Shown here piece by piece: positions 1 to 9,030 of a DNA stretch of 64,000 bases. Both the position numbers and the translations under genes were made by a program. Numbering within the stretch: position 1 is the first letter of the stretch; each line of letters starts with the position of its first letter. The notes beneath the pieces were generated by a model. It made no database searches and was not told the DNA's origin. It saw only the letters and a program-made list of their open reading frames with translations. This DNA comes from Streptomyces mutabilis (GTDB lineage: Bacteria; Actinomycetota; Actinomycetes; Streptomycetales; Streptomycetaceae), in contig NZ_BMTT01000008.1 in assembly GCF_014649815.1 (NCBI RefSeq), positions 1 to 64,000 on the forward strand. The letters are read 5' to 3'.

Positions 1-231
1 CCCGCCGTACTGGCCTTCCTGCGGGAGTACGAGGACGACCTGGTGCTGTGCGTGCACAACTTCTCCCGGTTCGCGCAGCCCACCGAGCTGGACCTGAGCG
101 CCTTCGAGGGTCGCCATCCGGTCGAGTTGTTCGGCGGGGTCCGCTTCCCGGCCGTCGGCGGGCTGCCGTACCTGCTGACCCTCGGTGGGCACGGCTTCTA
201 CTGGTTCCGGCTCCGAAAGGACGCCGTCTAG
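1..231 (+). CDS. treS: Trehalose synthase, C-terminal end (partial)
   Basis: The frame is open from base 1 to a TAG stop at 229-231, so only the last 76 codons are present. The encoded segment (VLCVHNFSRF, then a strand-rich tail ending FYWFRLRKDAV) looks like the C-terminal beta-domain of GH13 trehalose synthase. That enzyme interconverts maltose and trehalose in the cytoplasm. The next genes are maltokinase and branching enzyme, the usual actinobacterial treS-pep2-glgB order, in which trehalose-derived maltose is phosphorylated for the maltosyltransferase GlgE. The assignment rests on this short tail and on context; the catalytic domain lies outside the window. Confidence 0.85.
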   Translation, partial: PAVLAFLREYEDDLVLCVHNFSRFAQPTELDLSAFEGRHPVELFGGVRFPAVGGLPYLLTLGGHGFYWFRLRKDAV

Positions 232-246
232 CCCACAGGGCCCGAT

Positions 247-283
247 CCCCGGCGCGGGGCGGTTTCCGCCGCCCCGCCCGGGG
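247..283 (+). terminator. GC-rich hairpin between treS and maltokinase
   Basis: Bases 247-262 pair with 269-283 around the loop TTTCCG, with one bulged C, giving a stem of about 15 base pairs. There is no U-run. It lies in the 98-base gap before the maltokinase start and could act as a partial terminator, mRNA processing site or 3' stabiliser. Role inferred from structure only. Confidence 0.5.
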
Positions 284-329
284 CACGCATCAGTAACACC
301 CCGACGACCCGGGGAAGGGACGCGACGCC

Positions 330-1718
330 ATGTCGGAAGCCGTCACGAGCACGAGCCCGCCGAGCCTCCTTGCGTCACTCGATCCACTCCTGCGGGACTG
401 GCTGCCCCGGCAGCGCTGGTACGCCGGCAAGGGGAGTCCGGTCACCGGGTTCTCCCTGGTCGCGGCCACCGACCTGCTCCCCTCCGAGGCCCGCCTCGGC
501 CTCCACCACCTGCTGGTCCGCGCCCACCAGCAGCCCGTCGCGGCCGCCGCCGCGCCCGAGGAGCCCGGCGACTGCTACCAGCTCCTCATAGGCACGCGCG
601 AGGCGCTGCCGCCCCGGCTGGCGCCCGCGCTGATCGGACACGTGACCCAGGGCCCGCTGGCCGGCCGCACCGCCTACGACGCCCTGTACGACACCCGGCC
701 CGCCGAGGTGCTCCTGGAGGCGCTGCGCACCGGGGCCCGCATCGGCGGCCTCCGCTTCGAACGGGAAGGGGAGCAGGAGATACGTACGGGGCTGGTGCCC
801 CGGCTGATGACCGCGGAGCAGTCGAACTCGTCGGTCGTGTATGGAGATACGTTTATTCTGAAGCTGTTGCGCCGGATCGTGCCGGGCGTCAACCCCGACT
901 TGGAGCTGCCCCTGGCGCTGGCCCGCGAGGGGTGCGCCCGGGTGCCCGCGCCGGCCGGGTGGATGGTCGCCGACCTGGCCGACCGGACCTGGGTGCTGGG
1001 CGTGCTGCAGCCCTACGTGCAGGGCGCGACCGACGGCTGGGAGCTGGCCCTGCGGGAGCTGGCGAAGGGCGAGGACTTCGTCGCCGAGGCGCGGGCGCTG
1101 GGGCGGGCCACCGCCGAGGTGCACACCGCGCTGGCCCGCACGCTGCCGACCGTCACCCTCGGGCACGGCCGGATCCGGCAGCTCGCCGACGGCATGATCG
1201 GCCGGCTGGAGGAGGCGGCGCGGGCGGTGCCCGTACTGCGGCCGTACGCCCCCGCGCTGCGCACGGCGTTCACCGCGCTGGGCGACCTGGCCGCCGAGGG
1301 CCGTACCTGGACCGCCCAGCGCGTCCACGGCGACCTGCACCTCGGCCAGTGCCTGCGCTCGCCCTCCGGACAGTGGTCGCTGATCGACTTCGAGGGGGAA
1401 CCCGCCAAGCCACTGGCCGAGCGCCGGATACCGCAGCCGCCGGTGCGGGACGTCGCCGGCATGCTGCGCTCCTTCGACTACGCCGCGCACTCGGCCGGTG
1501 CCCCGGCGCCCGGCTGGGCCGAGTCCTGCCGGGCCGCGTACTGCACCGGGTACGCCGAGGCCGGCGGCCACGACCCGCGCACCGACCCGGTGATGCTCCG
1601 CGCCTGCGAGACGGACAAGGCGGTCTACGAGGTCCTGTACGAGACTCGGCACCGTCCCGACTGGCTGGCGGTGCCCCTGTCCGCGGTGCGCCGCCTGTCC
1701 GCGCCCGAACCGGCATGA
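330..1718 (+). CDS. pep2: Maltokinase (maltose 1-phosphate forming)
   Basis: This 462-residue protein phosphorylates maltose with ATP to maltose 1-phosphate, the donor that GlgE uses to elongate alpha-glucans. The sequence shows the family N-terminus ([11 protein letters not shown] near residue 30). It also has the aminoglycoside-phosphotransferase-like catalytic loop VHGDLHLGQ followed by LIDFEGEP, which carries the catalytic and metal-binding aspartates. Length matches actinobacterial maltokinases. The ATG at 330 follows a GGGAAGGGA ribosome site at about 10 bases. It lies between treS and glgB on the same strand, consistent with one glycogen/trehalose locus. Many orthologues are fused to TreS; here the genes are separate. 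Confidence 0.9.
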   Translation: MSEAVTSTSPPSLLASLDPLLRDWLPRQRWYAGKGSPVTGFSLVAATDLLPSEARLGLHHLLVRAHQQPVAAAAAPEEPGDCYQLLIGTREALPPRLAPALIGHVTQGPLAGRTAYDALYDTRPAEVLLEALRTGARIGGLRFEREGEQEIRTGLVPRLMTAEQSNSSVVYGDTFILKLLRRIVPGVNPDLELPLALAREGCARVPAPAGWMVADLADRTWVLGVLQPYVQGATDGWELALRELAKGEDFVAEARALGRATAEVHTALARTLPTVTLGHGRIRQLADGMIGRLEEAARAVPVLRPYAPALRTAFTALGDLAAEGRTWTAQRVHGDLHLGQCLRSPSGQWSLIDFEGEPAKPLAERRIPQPPVRDVAGMLRSFDYAAHSAGAPAPGWAESCRAAYCTGYAEAGGHDPRTDPVMLRACETDKAVYEVLYETRHRPDWLAVPLSAVRRLSAPEPA

Positions 1719-1767
1719 CGCCCCTCTTGATCGCACTGCGCCCAGGAACGCCAAGGAGGCCCCGCCC

Positions 1768-4248
1768 GTGACCCCCCGCCCCTCGTCCAGCGGTCCCGAC
1801 CCGGAGGAGACGGCCGCCAAGAAGGCGGCCGCGAAGAAGACGACCGGTGAGAAGGCGACCGGCAGGAAGACGGCCGCGAAGAGTCCTGCCGCGCAGGAGA
1901 CAGCCGCCGAGGGCGCGGCCGCGAAGAAGACCGCCCCCGATCGCACGACCGCCAAGAACACGACCGCGAGGAAGGCGGCCGGGAAGAAGGCCGTCACCGC
2001 CGCGAAGAAGACCGCCGCCGCGAAGGCCGTGCCCGGCCCCGTCCGCCCCGCCGAGGTCGCCGACTCCCCCTCCCTGGACGCCGGTGACCGGGAGCGGCTG
2101 CTGACCGGCACGCATCACGACCCGCACACGGTGCTGGGCGCCCACCCGGTGCCCGACGGGGTGGCCTTCCGCGTCTTCAGGCCCTACGCCCTGGCGGTGA
2201 GCGTACTCACCGGGGAACTGCGGACCGAGCTGCGCGACGACGGGGACGGCTTCTTCTCGGGGCTGCTGCCGCTGGTCGAGGTCCCGGTCTACCGGCTGCT
2301 GGTGACGTACGAGGAGACGGTCCAGGAGACGGAGGACCCGTACCGCTTCCTGCCCACGCTGGGCGACCTGGACCTGCACCTGATCGGCGAAGGCCGGCAC
2401 GAGCAGCTGTGGCAGGCGCTGGGCGCGCACCCGACGGTCCACGAGGGCGTCGCGGGCACCCGCTTCGCGGTGTGGGCGCCGAACGCGCGCGGGGTGCGGG
2501 TGGCCGGCGGCTTCAACTTCTGGGACGGCACCGGCCACCCGATGCGCTCGCTCGGCGCCACCGGCGTGTGGGAGCTGTTCCTGCCCGGGATCGGCGCGGG
2601 CGAGCTGTACAAGTTCGAGATCACCCGGCCGGACGGCTCGCGCACCTTCCGCGCCGACCCGCTGGCCCGCCGCACCGAGGTCCCGCCGGCCACCTCCTCG
2701 GTCGTGCACAGCTCGGACTACACCTGGGGCGACGCCCAGTGGCTGGCCCGCCGCGCGGAAGTGCCCGCCCACGAGGCGCCGATGTCGGTGTACGAGGTCC
2801 ACCTGCCGTCCTGGCGACCGGGACTGACGTACCGGGAACTGGCCGAACAGCTCCCCGCGTACGTCAGCGACCTGGGCTTCACGCACGTCGAACTGATGCC
2901 GGTCGCCGAGCACCCGTTCGGCGGCTCCTGGGGCTATCAGGTCACCGGCTTCTACGCGCCCACGGCCCGCCTCGGCGACCCGGACGACTTCAAGTACCTG
3001 GTCGACCGGCTCCACCAGGCGGGCATCGGCGTCCTGATGGACTGGGTGCCGGCGCACTTCCCGCGCGACGACTGGGCGCTGGCCGAGTTCGACGGGCGTC
3101 CGCTGTACGAGCACTCCGACCCGCTGCGGGCCGCGCACCCGGACTGGGGCACCCTGGAGTTCGACTTCGGGCGCCGGGAGGTGCGCAACTTCCTCGTCGC
3201 CAACGCCGTGTACTGGTGCGAGGAGTTCCACATCGACGGGCTGCGGGTCGACGCGGTCGCCTCGATGCTCTACCTGGACTACTCGCGCGAGCCGGGCCAG
3301 TGGACGCCGAACGAGCACGGCGGCCGGGAGAACCTGGACGCGGTGGCGTTCCTCCAGGAGATGAACGCGACGGTGTACCGGCGGGTGCCGGGCGTCGTGA
3401 CGGTCGCGGAGGAGTCGACGGCCTGGGACGGGGTCACCCGGGCCACCCACCACAAGGGGCCGAGCGGCTTCGGCGGGCTCGGGTTCGGGCTGAAGTGGAA
3501 CATGGGCTGGATGCACGACTCGCTCCAGTACATCAGCCACGAGCCGGTGCACCGCAAGTACCACCACGGGGAGATGACCTTCTCCATGGTGTACGCGTAC
3601 AGCGAGAACTACGTGCTGCCGATATCGCACGACGAGGTGGTGCACGGCAAGAAGTCGCTGGTGTCCAAGATGCCGGGCGACTGGTGGCAGCAGCGGGCGA
3701 ACGTGCGGGCGTACCTGGGCTTCATGTGGGCCCACCCCGGCAAGCAGCTCCTCTTCATGGGGCAGGAGTTCGCGCAGGGCGCCGAGTGGTCCGAGGCGCA
3801 CGGTCCCGACTGGTGGCTGCTGGACCCGGAGTACGGGGCGGCGGCGGACCACCTCGGCGTGCGGGACCTGGTCCGCGACCTCAACACCGCGTACCGGGCG
3901 ACGCCCGCCCTGTGGCGGTGCGACACCCACCCCTCCGGCTTCGCGTGGGTGGTCGGCGACGCCGCCGAGGACAACGTCCTCGCGTTCCTGCGGCTGGACG
4001 CCGACGGCGCCCCACTGCTCGCGGTGTCGCACTTCGCCCCGGTCGTGCGGCACGACTACCGCCTCGGCGTCCCGGACGACGTGCCCGCCTGGCACGAGGT
4101 GCTCAACACGGACGAGGTCCGCTACGGCGGCGGTGGCGTCGGCAATTCCAACCCGGTCAAGCCGGAGGCGCGGGGCCGACACGGCCGGGCGGCGAGCGTC
4201 CGCCTGACCCTGCCGCCCCTCGCGACGGTGTGGCTGCGTCCGGCCTAG
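1768..4248 (+). CDS. glgB: 1,4-alpha-glucan branching enzyme with Lys/Ala-rich N-terminal extension
   Basis: GlgB (826 residues) introduces alpha-1,6 branches into glucan. After the extension come a CBM48-like domain ([20 protein letters not shown]) and a GH13 barrel with conserved pieces [23 protein letters not shown] (nucleophile Asp), VTVAEES (acid/base Glu) and [13 protein letters not shown]. The GTG at 1768 has an AAGGAGG site at 1753-1759. The first 95 or so residues are almost only Ala, Lys, Thr, Arg and Glu in AAKKT-type repeats, resembling histone H1 or HU tails, and make the protein longer than the usual 700-770 residues. The stop overlaps that of the convergent helD-like gene. Enzyme call is firm; the tail's function is unknown. 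Confidence 0.95.
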   Translation: MTPRPSSSGPDPEETAAKKAAAKKTTGEKATGRKTAAKSPAAQETAAEGAAAKKTAPDRTTAKNTTARKAAGKKAVTAAKKTAAAKAVPGPVRPAEVADSPSLDAGDRERLLTGTHHDPHTVLGAHPVPDGVAFRVFRPYALAVSVLTGELRTELRDDGDGFFSGLLPLVEVPVYRLLVTYEETVQETEDPYRFLPTLGDLDLHLIGEGRHEQLWQALGAHPTVHEGVAGTRFAVWAPNARGVRVAGGFNFWDGTGHPMRSLGATGVWELFLPGIGAGELYKFEITRPDGSRTFRADPLARRTEVPPATSSVVHSSDYTWGDAQWLARRAEVPAHEAPMSVYEVHLPSWRPGLTYRELAEQLPAYVSDLGFTHVELMPVAEHPFGGSWGYQVTGFYAPTARLGDPDDFKYLVDRLHQAGIGVLMDWVPAHFPRDDWALAEFDGRPLYEHSDPLRAAHPDWGTLEFDFGRREVRNFLVANAVYWCEEFHIDGLRVDAVASMLYLDYSREPGQWTPNEHGGRENLDAVAFLQEMNATVYRRVPGVVTVAEESTAWDGVTRATHHKGPSGFGGLGFGLKWNMGWMHDSLQYISHEPVHRKYHHGEMTFSMVYAYSENYVLPISHDEVVHGKKSLVSKMPGDWWQQRANVRAYLGFMWAHPGKQLLFMGQEFAQGAEWSEAHGPDWWLLDPEYGAAADHLGVRDLVRDLNTAYRATPALWRCDTHPSGFAWVVGDAAEDNVLAFLRLDADGAPLLAVSHFAPVVRHDYRLGVPDDVPAWHEVLNTDEVRYGGGGVGNSNPVKPEARGRHGRAASVRLTLPPLATVWLRPA

Positions 4249-6509
4249 GCGTCCACGAGCCCCTTCGGCAGCGGCCCGGTGTGCAGGACGCCGAGTCGCT
4301 GGGTGGCCCGGGTCAGGGCCACGTACAGGTCGCTGGTGCCGTAGCGGCCGGGCTCGACGACCAGGACGGAGTCGAACTCCAGGCCCTTGGACTGGCGCGG
4401 GTCGAGCAGGACGACGCTCCGGGTGAGGTCCGGCTCGGCGCCGGCCGTCACGCCGTCCAGCCGGGCGGCCAGCGCCCCGTGCAGTTCGCGCGGCGCGATG
4501 ACGGCGAGGCGGCCCTCCTCGGGGGTCAGCTCACGGGCGGCCTCGGCGACGGCGGCCGGGAGGTCGTCGGTGGCCCGGATCCAGGGGCGTACGCCGGTGG
4601 AGCGGACCGAACTCGGCGGTGCGAAGGACGGGTCCTCGGCCCGGACCACCGCCGCCGCCACGTCCATGATCTCGGCCGGGGTGCGGTAGTTGACGCCCAG
4701 GCGGGTGTGCTCCCAGCGGTCCTCTACGTAGGGGGCGAGGATCTTCGACCAGGAGCCGACGCCGGCCGCCTCCGCGGTCTGCGCCGGGTCGCCGACCAGG
4801 GTCATCGAGCGGGTCGGGCAGCGGCGCATCAGCAGCCGCCAGGCCATCGGGGAGAGTTCCTGCGCCTCGTCCACGATGATGTGCCCGAAGGCCCAGGTGC
4901 GGTCGGCCGCGGCGCGCTCGGCGGCGCTGCGGTGGTCGTCCTCCTCCTGGCGTTCGGCGAACCGCTCGGCGTCGATGATGTCGTGGGCGAGCAGGATTTC
5001 GGCGTCCTCCTCGTCCTTGTCCTCGAACTCGTAGGTCCGGGAGGCGTACGACACGTCCAGCACGCCCTGCGCGTAGGCGATCTGCGCTTCCCGTTCGCGT
5101 TCGGCACGGGTGCGGGCGACCCGGTCGTCCACGCCGAGCAGTTCGGCCGCCTCGTCCAGCAGGGGCACGTCGGCGACGGTCCAGCGCCGGGTGACCGGGC
5201 GGCGGACGGCGGCGGCGTCCTCGGCGGGGAGGAAGGCCTCCGGGGCGGCGAGGAAGTCGGCGACGAGCCGCTGCGGGGTGAGGCGGGGCCAGAGTTGATC
5301 GATGGCCGACCAGACCTCGGGGTTCTCGGCGAGTTCGTCGCGGATCTGGGTGATGTCGCTCGGGTCGAGGAGGTTGGAGCCGTCGTAGGGGTCGGTGCCG
5401 ATGCGTTCGGCGACCATGTCGGTGAGGGCGTTGAGGATGTGGCCCTCGAAGTGCTCGCGGGCGACGTTGTGCGGCAGCTTCGCGGCGCGGGTGCGCTCGC
5501 GGGCGACGCCGACCAGGCCGTCGTCCAGCATCAGGACCTCGCGGTCGTGCTCGATCGCGATGACCGGGTCGGGCAGCGACTGCCGGTCGCGGACCACCTC
5601 GGCGAGGACGCCGGCCATGTCGGCGCGGCCCTTGACCGCCGCCGCATCGGGGCTGTCCGACGCGGTGGCCTTCACGCCGGGGAACAGCTCGCCGACCGTG
5701 GCGAGCAGCACACCGGTCTCGCCCAGGGAGGGCAGCACCTCGCCGATGTAGCCGAGGAAGGCGGGGTTGGGGCCGACGATGAGGACGGCGCGCTTGGCGA
5801 GCAGTTCGCGGTGCTCGTAGAGGAGGTAGGCGGCGCGGTGCAGGGCGACGGCGGTCTTGCCGGTGCCGGGGCCGCCCTCGACGACCAGGACGCCGCGGTG
5901 CGGGGCGCGGATGATGCGGTCCTGGTCGGCCTGGATGGTCTGCACGATGTCGCCCATGCGTCCGGTGCGCGCGGAGTTCAGCGCGGCCAGCAGCACGGCG
6001 TCGCCGGACGGGTCCTCGTGGCCGGTGCGCGTCTCGTCACCGAGGTCGAGGATCTCGTCGTGCAGGGCGGTGACCCTGCGGCCCTCGCTCGCGATGTGCC
6101 GGCGGCGGCGCAGACCCATCGGGGTGTGGCCGGTGGCCAGGTAGAAGGGGCGGGCGACGTCGGCCCGCCAGTCGATGAGGACCGGGGTGCGCTCGGCGTC
6201 GTCGGCGCGCAGGCCGATGCGGCCGATGTGGTGGCCGACCCCGGAGGTGAGGTCGATCCGGCCGAAGCAGAGGGAGCCGTCCACCGCGTTGAGCGCGGCG
6301 AGCAGCCCGGAGCGCTCGGCGACCAGGATGTCCCGCTCCAGCCGGGCCTGCTGGGGGGTGTTGCCCTGCGCGAGCGCCTCGGTGACCGAGACCTCGGCGT
6401 CGCCGCGCAGCGCGTCCACACGCGCGTACAGCCCGTCGATGAATTCCTGCTCGTGCCGCAATTCATCGTCCGGAAATTCGGTGTTTGACAATTCCACTCC
6501 CGGCCGCAT
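4245..6509 (-). CDS. HelD-like UvrD/Rep-family ATPase (RNA polymerase recycling factor)
   Basis: This 754-residue superfamily 1 protein resembles actinobacterial HelD, which binds RNA polymerase and uses ATP to release stalled complexes. An N-terminal coiled segment (about 12-75) is followed by Walker A ([16 protein letters not shown], near 212), then motif [21 protein letters not shown], and the late motifs [12 protein letters not shown] and [15 protein letters not shown]. The start is uncertain: ATG at 6509 has no good ribosome site, while the nearby GTG or TTG codons (residues 5 and 7) sit just behind CCGGGAG. I see no obvious rifampicin-associated palindrome upstream, so the rifampicin-resistance HelR subtype is not supported. 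It is separated from the upstream thioredoxin operon by a terminator. Confidence 0.85.
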   Translation of the reverse strand: MRPGVELSNTEFPDDELRHEQEFIDGLYARVDALRGDAEVSVTEALAQGNTPQQARLERDILVAERSGLLAALNAVDGSLCFGRIDLTSGVGHHIGRIGLRADDAERTPVLIDWRADVARPFYLATGHTPMGLRRRRHIASEGRRVTALHDEILDLGDETRTGHEDPSGDAVLLAALNSARTGRMGDIVQTIQADQDRIIRAPHRGVLVVEGGPGTGKTAVALHRAAYLLYEHRELLAKRAVLIVGPNPAFLGYIGEVLPSLGETGVLLATVGELFPGVKATASDSPDAAAVKGRADMAGVLAEVVRDRQSLPDPVIAIEHDREVLMLDDGLVGVARERTRAAKLPHNVAREHFEGHILNALTDMVAERIGTDPYDGSNLLDPSDITQIRDELAENPEVWSAIDQLWPRLTPQRLVADFLAAPEAFLPAEDAAAVRRPVTRRWTVADVPLLDEAAELLGVDDRVARTRAEREREAQIAYAQGVLDVSYASRTYEFEDKDEEDAEILLAHDIIDAERFAERQEEDDHRSAAERAAADRTWAFGHIIVDEAQELSPMAWRLLMRRCPTRSMTLVGDPAQTAEAAGVGSWSKILAPYVEDRWEHTRLGVNYRTPAEIMDVAAAVVRAEDPSFAPPSSVRSTGVRPWIRATDDLPAAVAEAARELTPEEGRLAVIAPRELHGALAARLDGVTAGAEPDLTRSVVLLDPRQSKGLEFDSVLVVEPGRYGTSDLYVALTRATQRLGVLHTGPLPKGLVDA

Positions 6510-6580
6510 ATACTGTGCCTACTGAACTTCTTCGCGACCTCATTTCCTTGAAGTCACGAATCATCGAATATACGCAATGA

Positions 6581-6610
6581 AATCCCCCGAGCGCAATTGC
6601 TCGGGGGATT
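6581..6610 (-). terminator. Intrinsic-type terminator after the merR-trx operon
   Basis: A perfect 12-bp stem (AATCCCCCGAGC at 6581-6592 with its complement at 6599-6610) closes a GCAATT loop. It lies just downstream of the thioredoxin stop and upstream of the HelD-like gene, so it should insulate the two minus-strand units. Confidence 0.8.
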
Positions 6611-6629
6611 CTGCGTTTTGCCGGGCCGG

Positions 6630-6962
6630 TCAGACGATGTCGGCCAGTTCCTCCAGCAGCCGCCGCTTGGGCCGGGAGCCCACCATCGACTTCACCGGCT
6701 CGCCGTCGCGGAAGACCATGAACGTCGGCATCGACAACACCTTGTACGCGTTCGTGGTCGCCGGGTTCCGGTCGACGTTCAACTGCATCACCCTCAGTCG
6801 GCCGGCCTCCTCCGCGGCCACGGCGCCGAGCACCGGGGCCATCTGCCGGCACGGCGGGCACCAGTCCGCGGTGAACTCCACCAGCACCGGCAGCTCGCTG
6901 CCCAGCACCCGGGTGCCGAACTCCGCGTCCGTCACCTCCGTCACACCGTTGTCCGTCGTCAT
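6630..6962 (-). CDS. Thioredoxin-fold protein with CPPC active site
   Basis: A 110-residue single-domain thioredoxin, cytoplasmic (no signal peptide). The active site is DWCPPCRQM (Cys35, Cys38), with the cis-proline in SMPTFMVFRDG and the family helix ending KRRLLEELADIV. CPPC replaces the classical CGPC, which in this fold usually alters redox potential. The ATG at 6962 follows GGGAGG and overlaps the stop of the upstream MerR gene (ATGA), so the two are translationally coupled. It probably acts as a stress-inducible disulfide reductase controlled by that regulator. The electron donor and targets cannot be read from sequence. Confidence 0.88.
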   Translation of the reverse strand: MTTDNGVTEVTDAEFGTRVLGSELPVLVEFTADWCPPCRQMAPVLGAVAAEEAGRLRVMQLNVDRNPATTNAYKVLSMPTFMVFRDGEPVKSMVGSRPKRRLLEELADIV

Positions 6963-7357
6963 GCGTGCCCTCCCAGTTCGCACTTGGGCTCCGGACCCCC
7001 CGGAACCGCCGCCTCGGCCCGCGCCAGCTGCGCACCCACCTGCGCCCGCACCGACGTGAGCTGCTCGATCAGCGCGTCCAGCTCCGCCAGCTTGCGGCGG
7101 TAGACCACGAGGGAGGCCGGACAGGAGTCGCCCTCGGGGTGCCCGGCGCGCAGGCACTCCACGAAGGGGCGGGTCTCCTCCAGGTCGAACCCGAAGTCCT
7201 GGAGCGTCCTGATCTGCCGCAGCAGCTTCAGGTCGTCCTCGTCGTAGGTCCGGTAGCCGTTGCCGGTGCGCCGCGCGGTCAGCAGGCCCCGCGTCTCGTA
7301 GTACCGCAGCGTCCGCGTCGTGGTCCCGGCCCGTGCGGCCAGCTCGCCGATTCGCAT
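6959..7357 (-). CDS. MerR-family regulator coupled to thioredoxin
   Basis: This 132-residue protein begins MRIGELAARAGTTTRTLRYY, the MerR winged-helix DNA-binding domain, followed by a dimerisation helix (about 85-115). It carries three cysteines (68, 79, 126), the last in the tail PEPKCELGG. This could suit redox or thiol sensing, but SoxR-type iron-sulfur spacing is absent. The ATG at 7357 is chosen because the protein then starts at the conserved domain. A perfect 9-bp dyad lies 15 bases upstream. Its stop overlaps the thioredoxin start, so it likely autoregulates the two-gene operon. The inducer is unknown. Confidence 0.85.
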   Translation of the reverse strand: MRIGELAARAGTTTRTLRYYETRGLLTARRTGNGYRTYDEDDLKLLRQIRTLQDFGFDLEETRPFVECLRAGHPEGDSCPASLVVYRRKLAELDALIEQLTSVRAQVGAQLARAEAAVPGGPEPKCELGGHA

Positions 7358-7371
7358 GCGGACGAACGTAA

Positions 7372-7393
7372 GCCTTGACGCGGGCGTCAAGGC
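7372..7393 (-). promoter_or_regulatory. Dyad operator upstream of merR-trx
   Basis: GCCTTGACG (7372-7380) and CGTCAAGGC (7385-7393) form a perfect inverted repeat with a 4-base spacer, a typical MerR-type operator core. It contains TTGACG. A TACGTT element at 7365-7370 on the minus strand ends 7 bases before the ATG, so a leaderless transcript is possible. Confidence 0.65.
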
Positions 7394-7395
7394 AA

Positions 7396-7426
7396 GAAGC
7401 CCCGCGCCGGGGGGGCGCGGGGCTTC
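7396..7426 (-). terminator. Terminator downstream of dctA
   Basis: A 13-bp perfect stem, GAAGCCCCGCGCC (7396-7408) against 7414-7426, has a GGGGG loop. It lies 60 bases past the dctA stop and directly upstream of the merR operator. Confidence 0.75.
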
Positions 7427-7487
7427 GGGGGACCGGGCGGCTGAGCAACGGGGGGAGCACCTCAGCCGCCCGGGATCCGCGGCGCGG

Positions 7488-8876
7488 TCAGGCCCGCGCC
7501 AGCTCCTTCTCGCCGCCCTGCTCGGGCAGCTCCGGCGCGTCGTCGTCGGCGCCGTGGTGATCGTCCAGCAGGGTCTTCTCGTCGAACGGGATCCGGCCGG
7601 CCAGCACCTCGGTCACGCGGTCCTTGTCGATCTCCTTGGTCCAGGTGCCGATCAGGACGGTGGCCACGGCGTTGCCGCCGAAGTTCGTCAGCGCGCGGGC
7701 CTCGCTCATGAAGCGGTCGATGCCGACGATCAGGCCGATGCCGTCCACCAGGGCGGGCTTGTGCGAGGAGAGACCGCCGGCCAGCGTGGCCAGGCCGGCG
7801 CCGGAGACACCGGCCGCGCCCTTCGAGGCGACCAGGAGGAAGAGCAGCAGCGGGATCTGCTCGCCGATCGACATCGGCGTGCCCATGGCGTCGGCGATGA
7901 ACAGCGAGGCCATGGTCATGTAGATCATGGTGCCGTCGAGGTTGAAGGAGTAGCCGGTCGGGACGGTGATGCCGACCACCGGCTTGCTGACGCCCAGGTG
8001 CTCCATCTTCGCGATGAGGCGGGGCAACGCCGACTCCGAGGAGGACGTGGACAGGATCAGCAGGAACTCGCGGCCGAGGTACTTGAAGAGCGAGAGAACG
8101 TTGACGCCGGCGATGACGCGCAGCAGCGTGCCGAGCACCAGGAAGAGGAAGAGCACACAGGTCACGTAGAAGCCGAGCATCAGGACGGCCAGGCTCTTGA
8201 GGGCGTCGACACCGGCCGAGCCGGTGACGGCGGCGATGGCACCGAAGGCGCCGACCGGTGCGGCCCACATGATCATCGCAAGGACGCGGAAGACCAGCCG
8301 CTGGATGTGCTCGATGCCGCGCAGGATCGGCTGCCCAGCGTTGCCCATGGCCTGCAGGGCGAAGCCGCACAGCAGGGCGATCAGCAGGGTCTGCAGTACC
8401 TCGCCCGAGGTGAACGCCGACACGATCGTGGTCGGGATGATGCCCATCAGGAAGTCGACGGTGCCCTTGGCCTCCGCGTCGACCTGCGCCTGACCGGTCT
8501 CCTTGACGGCGTCGGTGACCGCGAGGCCCGTGCCCGGGTCCAGGATGTTGCCGACGACCAGGCCGATGGCGAGGGCCACCAGCGACATCACCAGGAAGTA
8601 GACCAGCGCGATACCGCCGACCGCACCGACCTTGGCGGCCTTGCGCACGGAACCGATGCCCAGCACGATCGTGCAGAAGATGATCGGCGAGATCATCATC
8701 TTGATCAGGTTCACGAAGCCGGTACCGAGCGGTTTCAGCTCGGTCGCGAAGTCGGGGGCGGCGAGACCGACGGTGATACCGAGGGCGACCGCGATGATCA
8801 CCGCGATGTAGAGGTAGTGCGTGCGATCGCGCTTGGCTTTGGGTGCGGCAGGTGCCGTAGCGGCGTTGCTGGTCAC
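7488..8876 (-). CDS. dctA: C4-dicarboxylate:cation symporter (DctA/GltP family)
   Basis: A 462-residue inner-membrane carrier of the dicarboxylate/amino acid:cation symporter family. The sequence shows the hydrophobic segments of this fold, the serine-rich re-entrant loop LSTSSSESALPRLI and the transport motif YSFNLDGTMIYMT. It ends in a charged tail (DEKTLLDDHHGADDD). The GTG at 8876 is chosen because an AAGGAGGG site lies 5 bases upstream; longer frames have no such site. It is divergently transcribed from a CitA/DcuS-like kinase and its regulator, the typical arrangement for control of dctA. Expected substrates are succinate, malate and fumarate, by family. Confidence 0.9.
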   Translation of the reverse strand: MTSNAATAPAAPKAKRDRTHYLYIAVIIAVALGITVGLAAPDFATELKPLGTGFVNLIKMMISPIIFCTIVLGIGSVRKAAKVGAVGGIALVYFLVMSLVALAIGLVVGNILDPGTGLAVTDAVKETGQAQVDAEAKGTVDFLMGIIPTTIVSAFTSGEVLQTLLIALLCGFALQAMGNAGQPILRGIEHIQRLVFRVLAMIMWAAPVGAFGAIAAVTGSAGVDALKSLAVLMLGFYVTCVLFLFLVLGTLLRVIAGVNVLSLFKYLGREFLLILSTSSSESALPRLIAKMEHLGVSKPVVGITVPTGYSFNLDGTMIYMTMASLFIADAMGTPMSIGEQIPLLLFLLVASKGAAGVSGAGLATLAGGLSSHKPALVDGIGLIVGIDRFMSEARALTNFGGNAVATVLIGTWTKEIDKDRVTEVLAGRIPFDEKTLLDDHHGADDDAPELPEQGGEKELARA

Positions 8877-9030
8877 GGCGGCCCTCCTTGACGACGTCGT
8901 CGGCATCACCGGCGTGCGGCTCACGTCCGGGGAGTTTGTTTCGGGGATGCGGCGACTATCTCCTGCGTTGTGAGCACGGTCACCCTTTCGTTCATTTAGT
9001 TCGCAATCCAGCCAGGGGGAGACTTGCGGC

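Noticed and set aside
2409..6488. Very long plus-strand open frame running through glgB and opposite the helD-like gene
   Set aside because: It is read in another frame of glgB and antisense to the ATPase gene. Its composition (Arg/Gly/Ala/Pro) is the usual result of GC-rich codon bias, and it has no family features.
6500..6620. Rifampicin-associated element upstream of the helD-like gene
   Set aside because: I looked for the roughly 19-bp palindrome that marks helR-type genes and found only the terminator hairpin.
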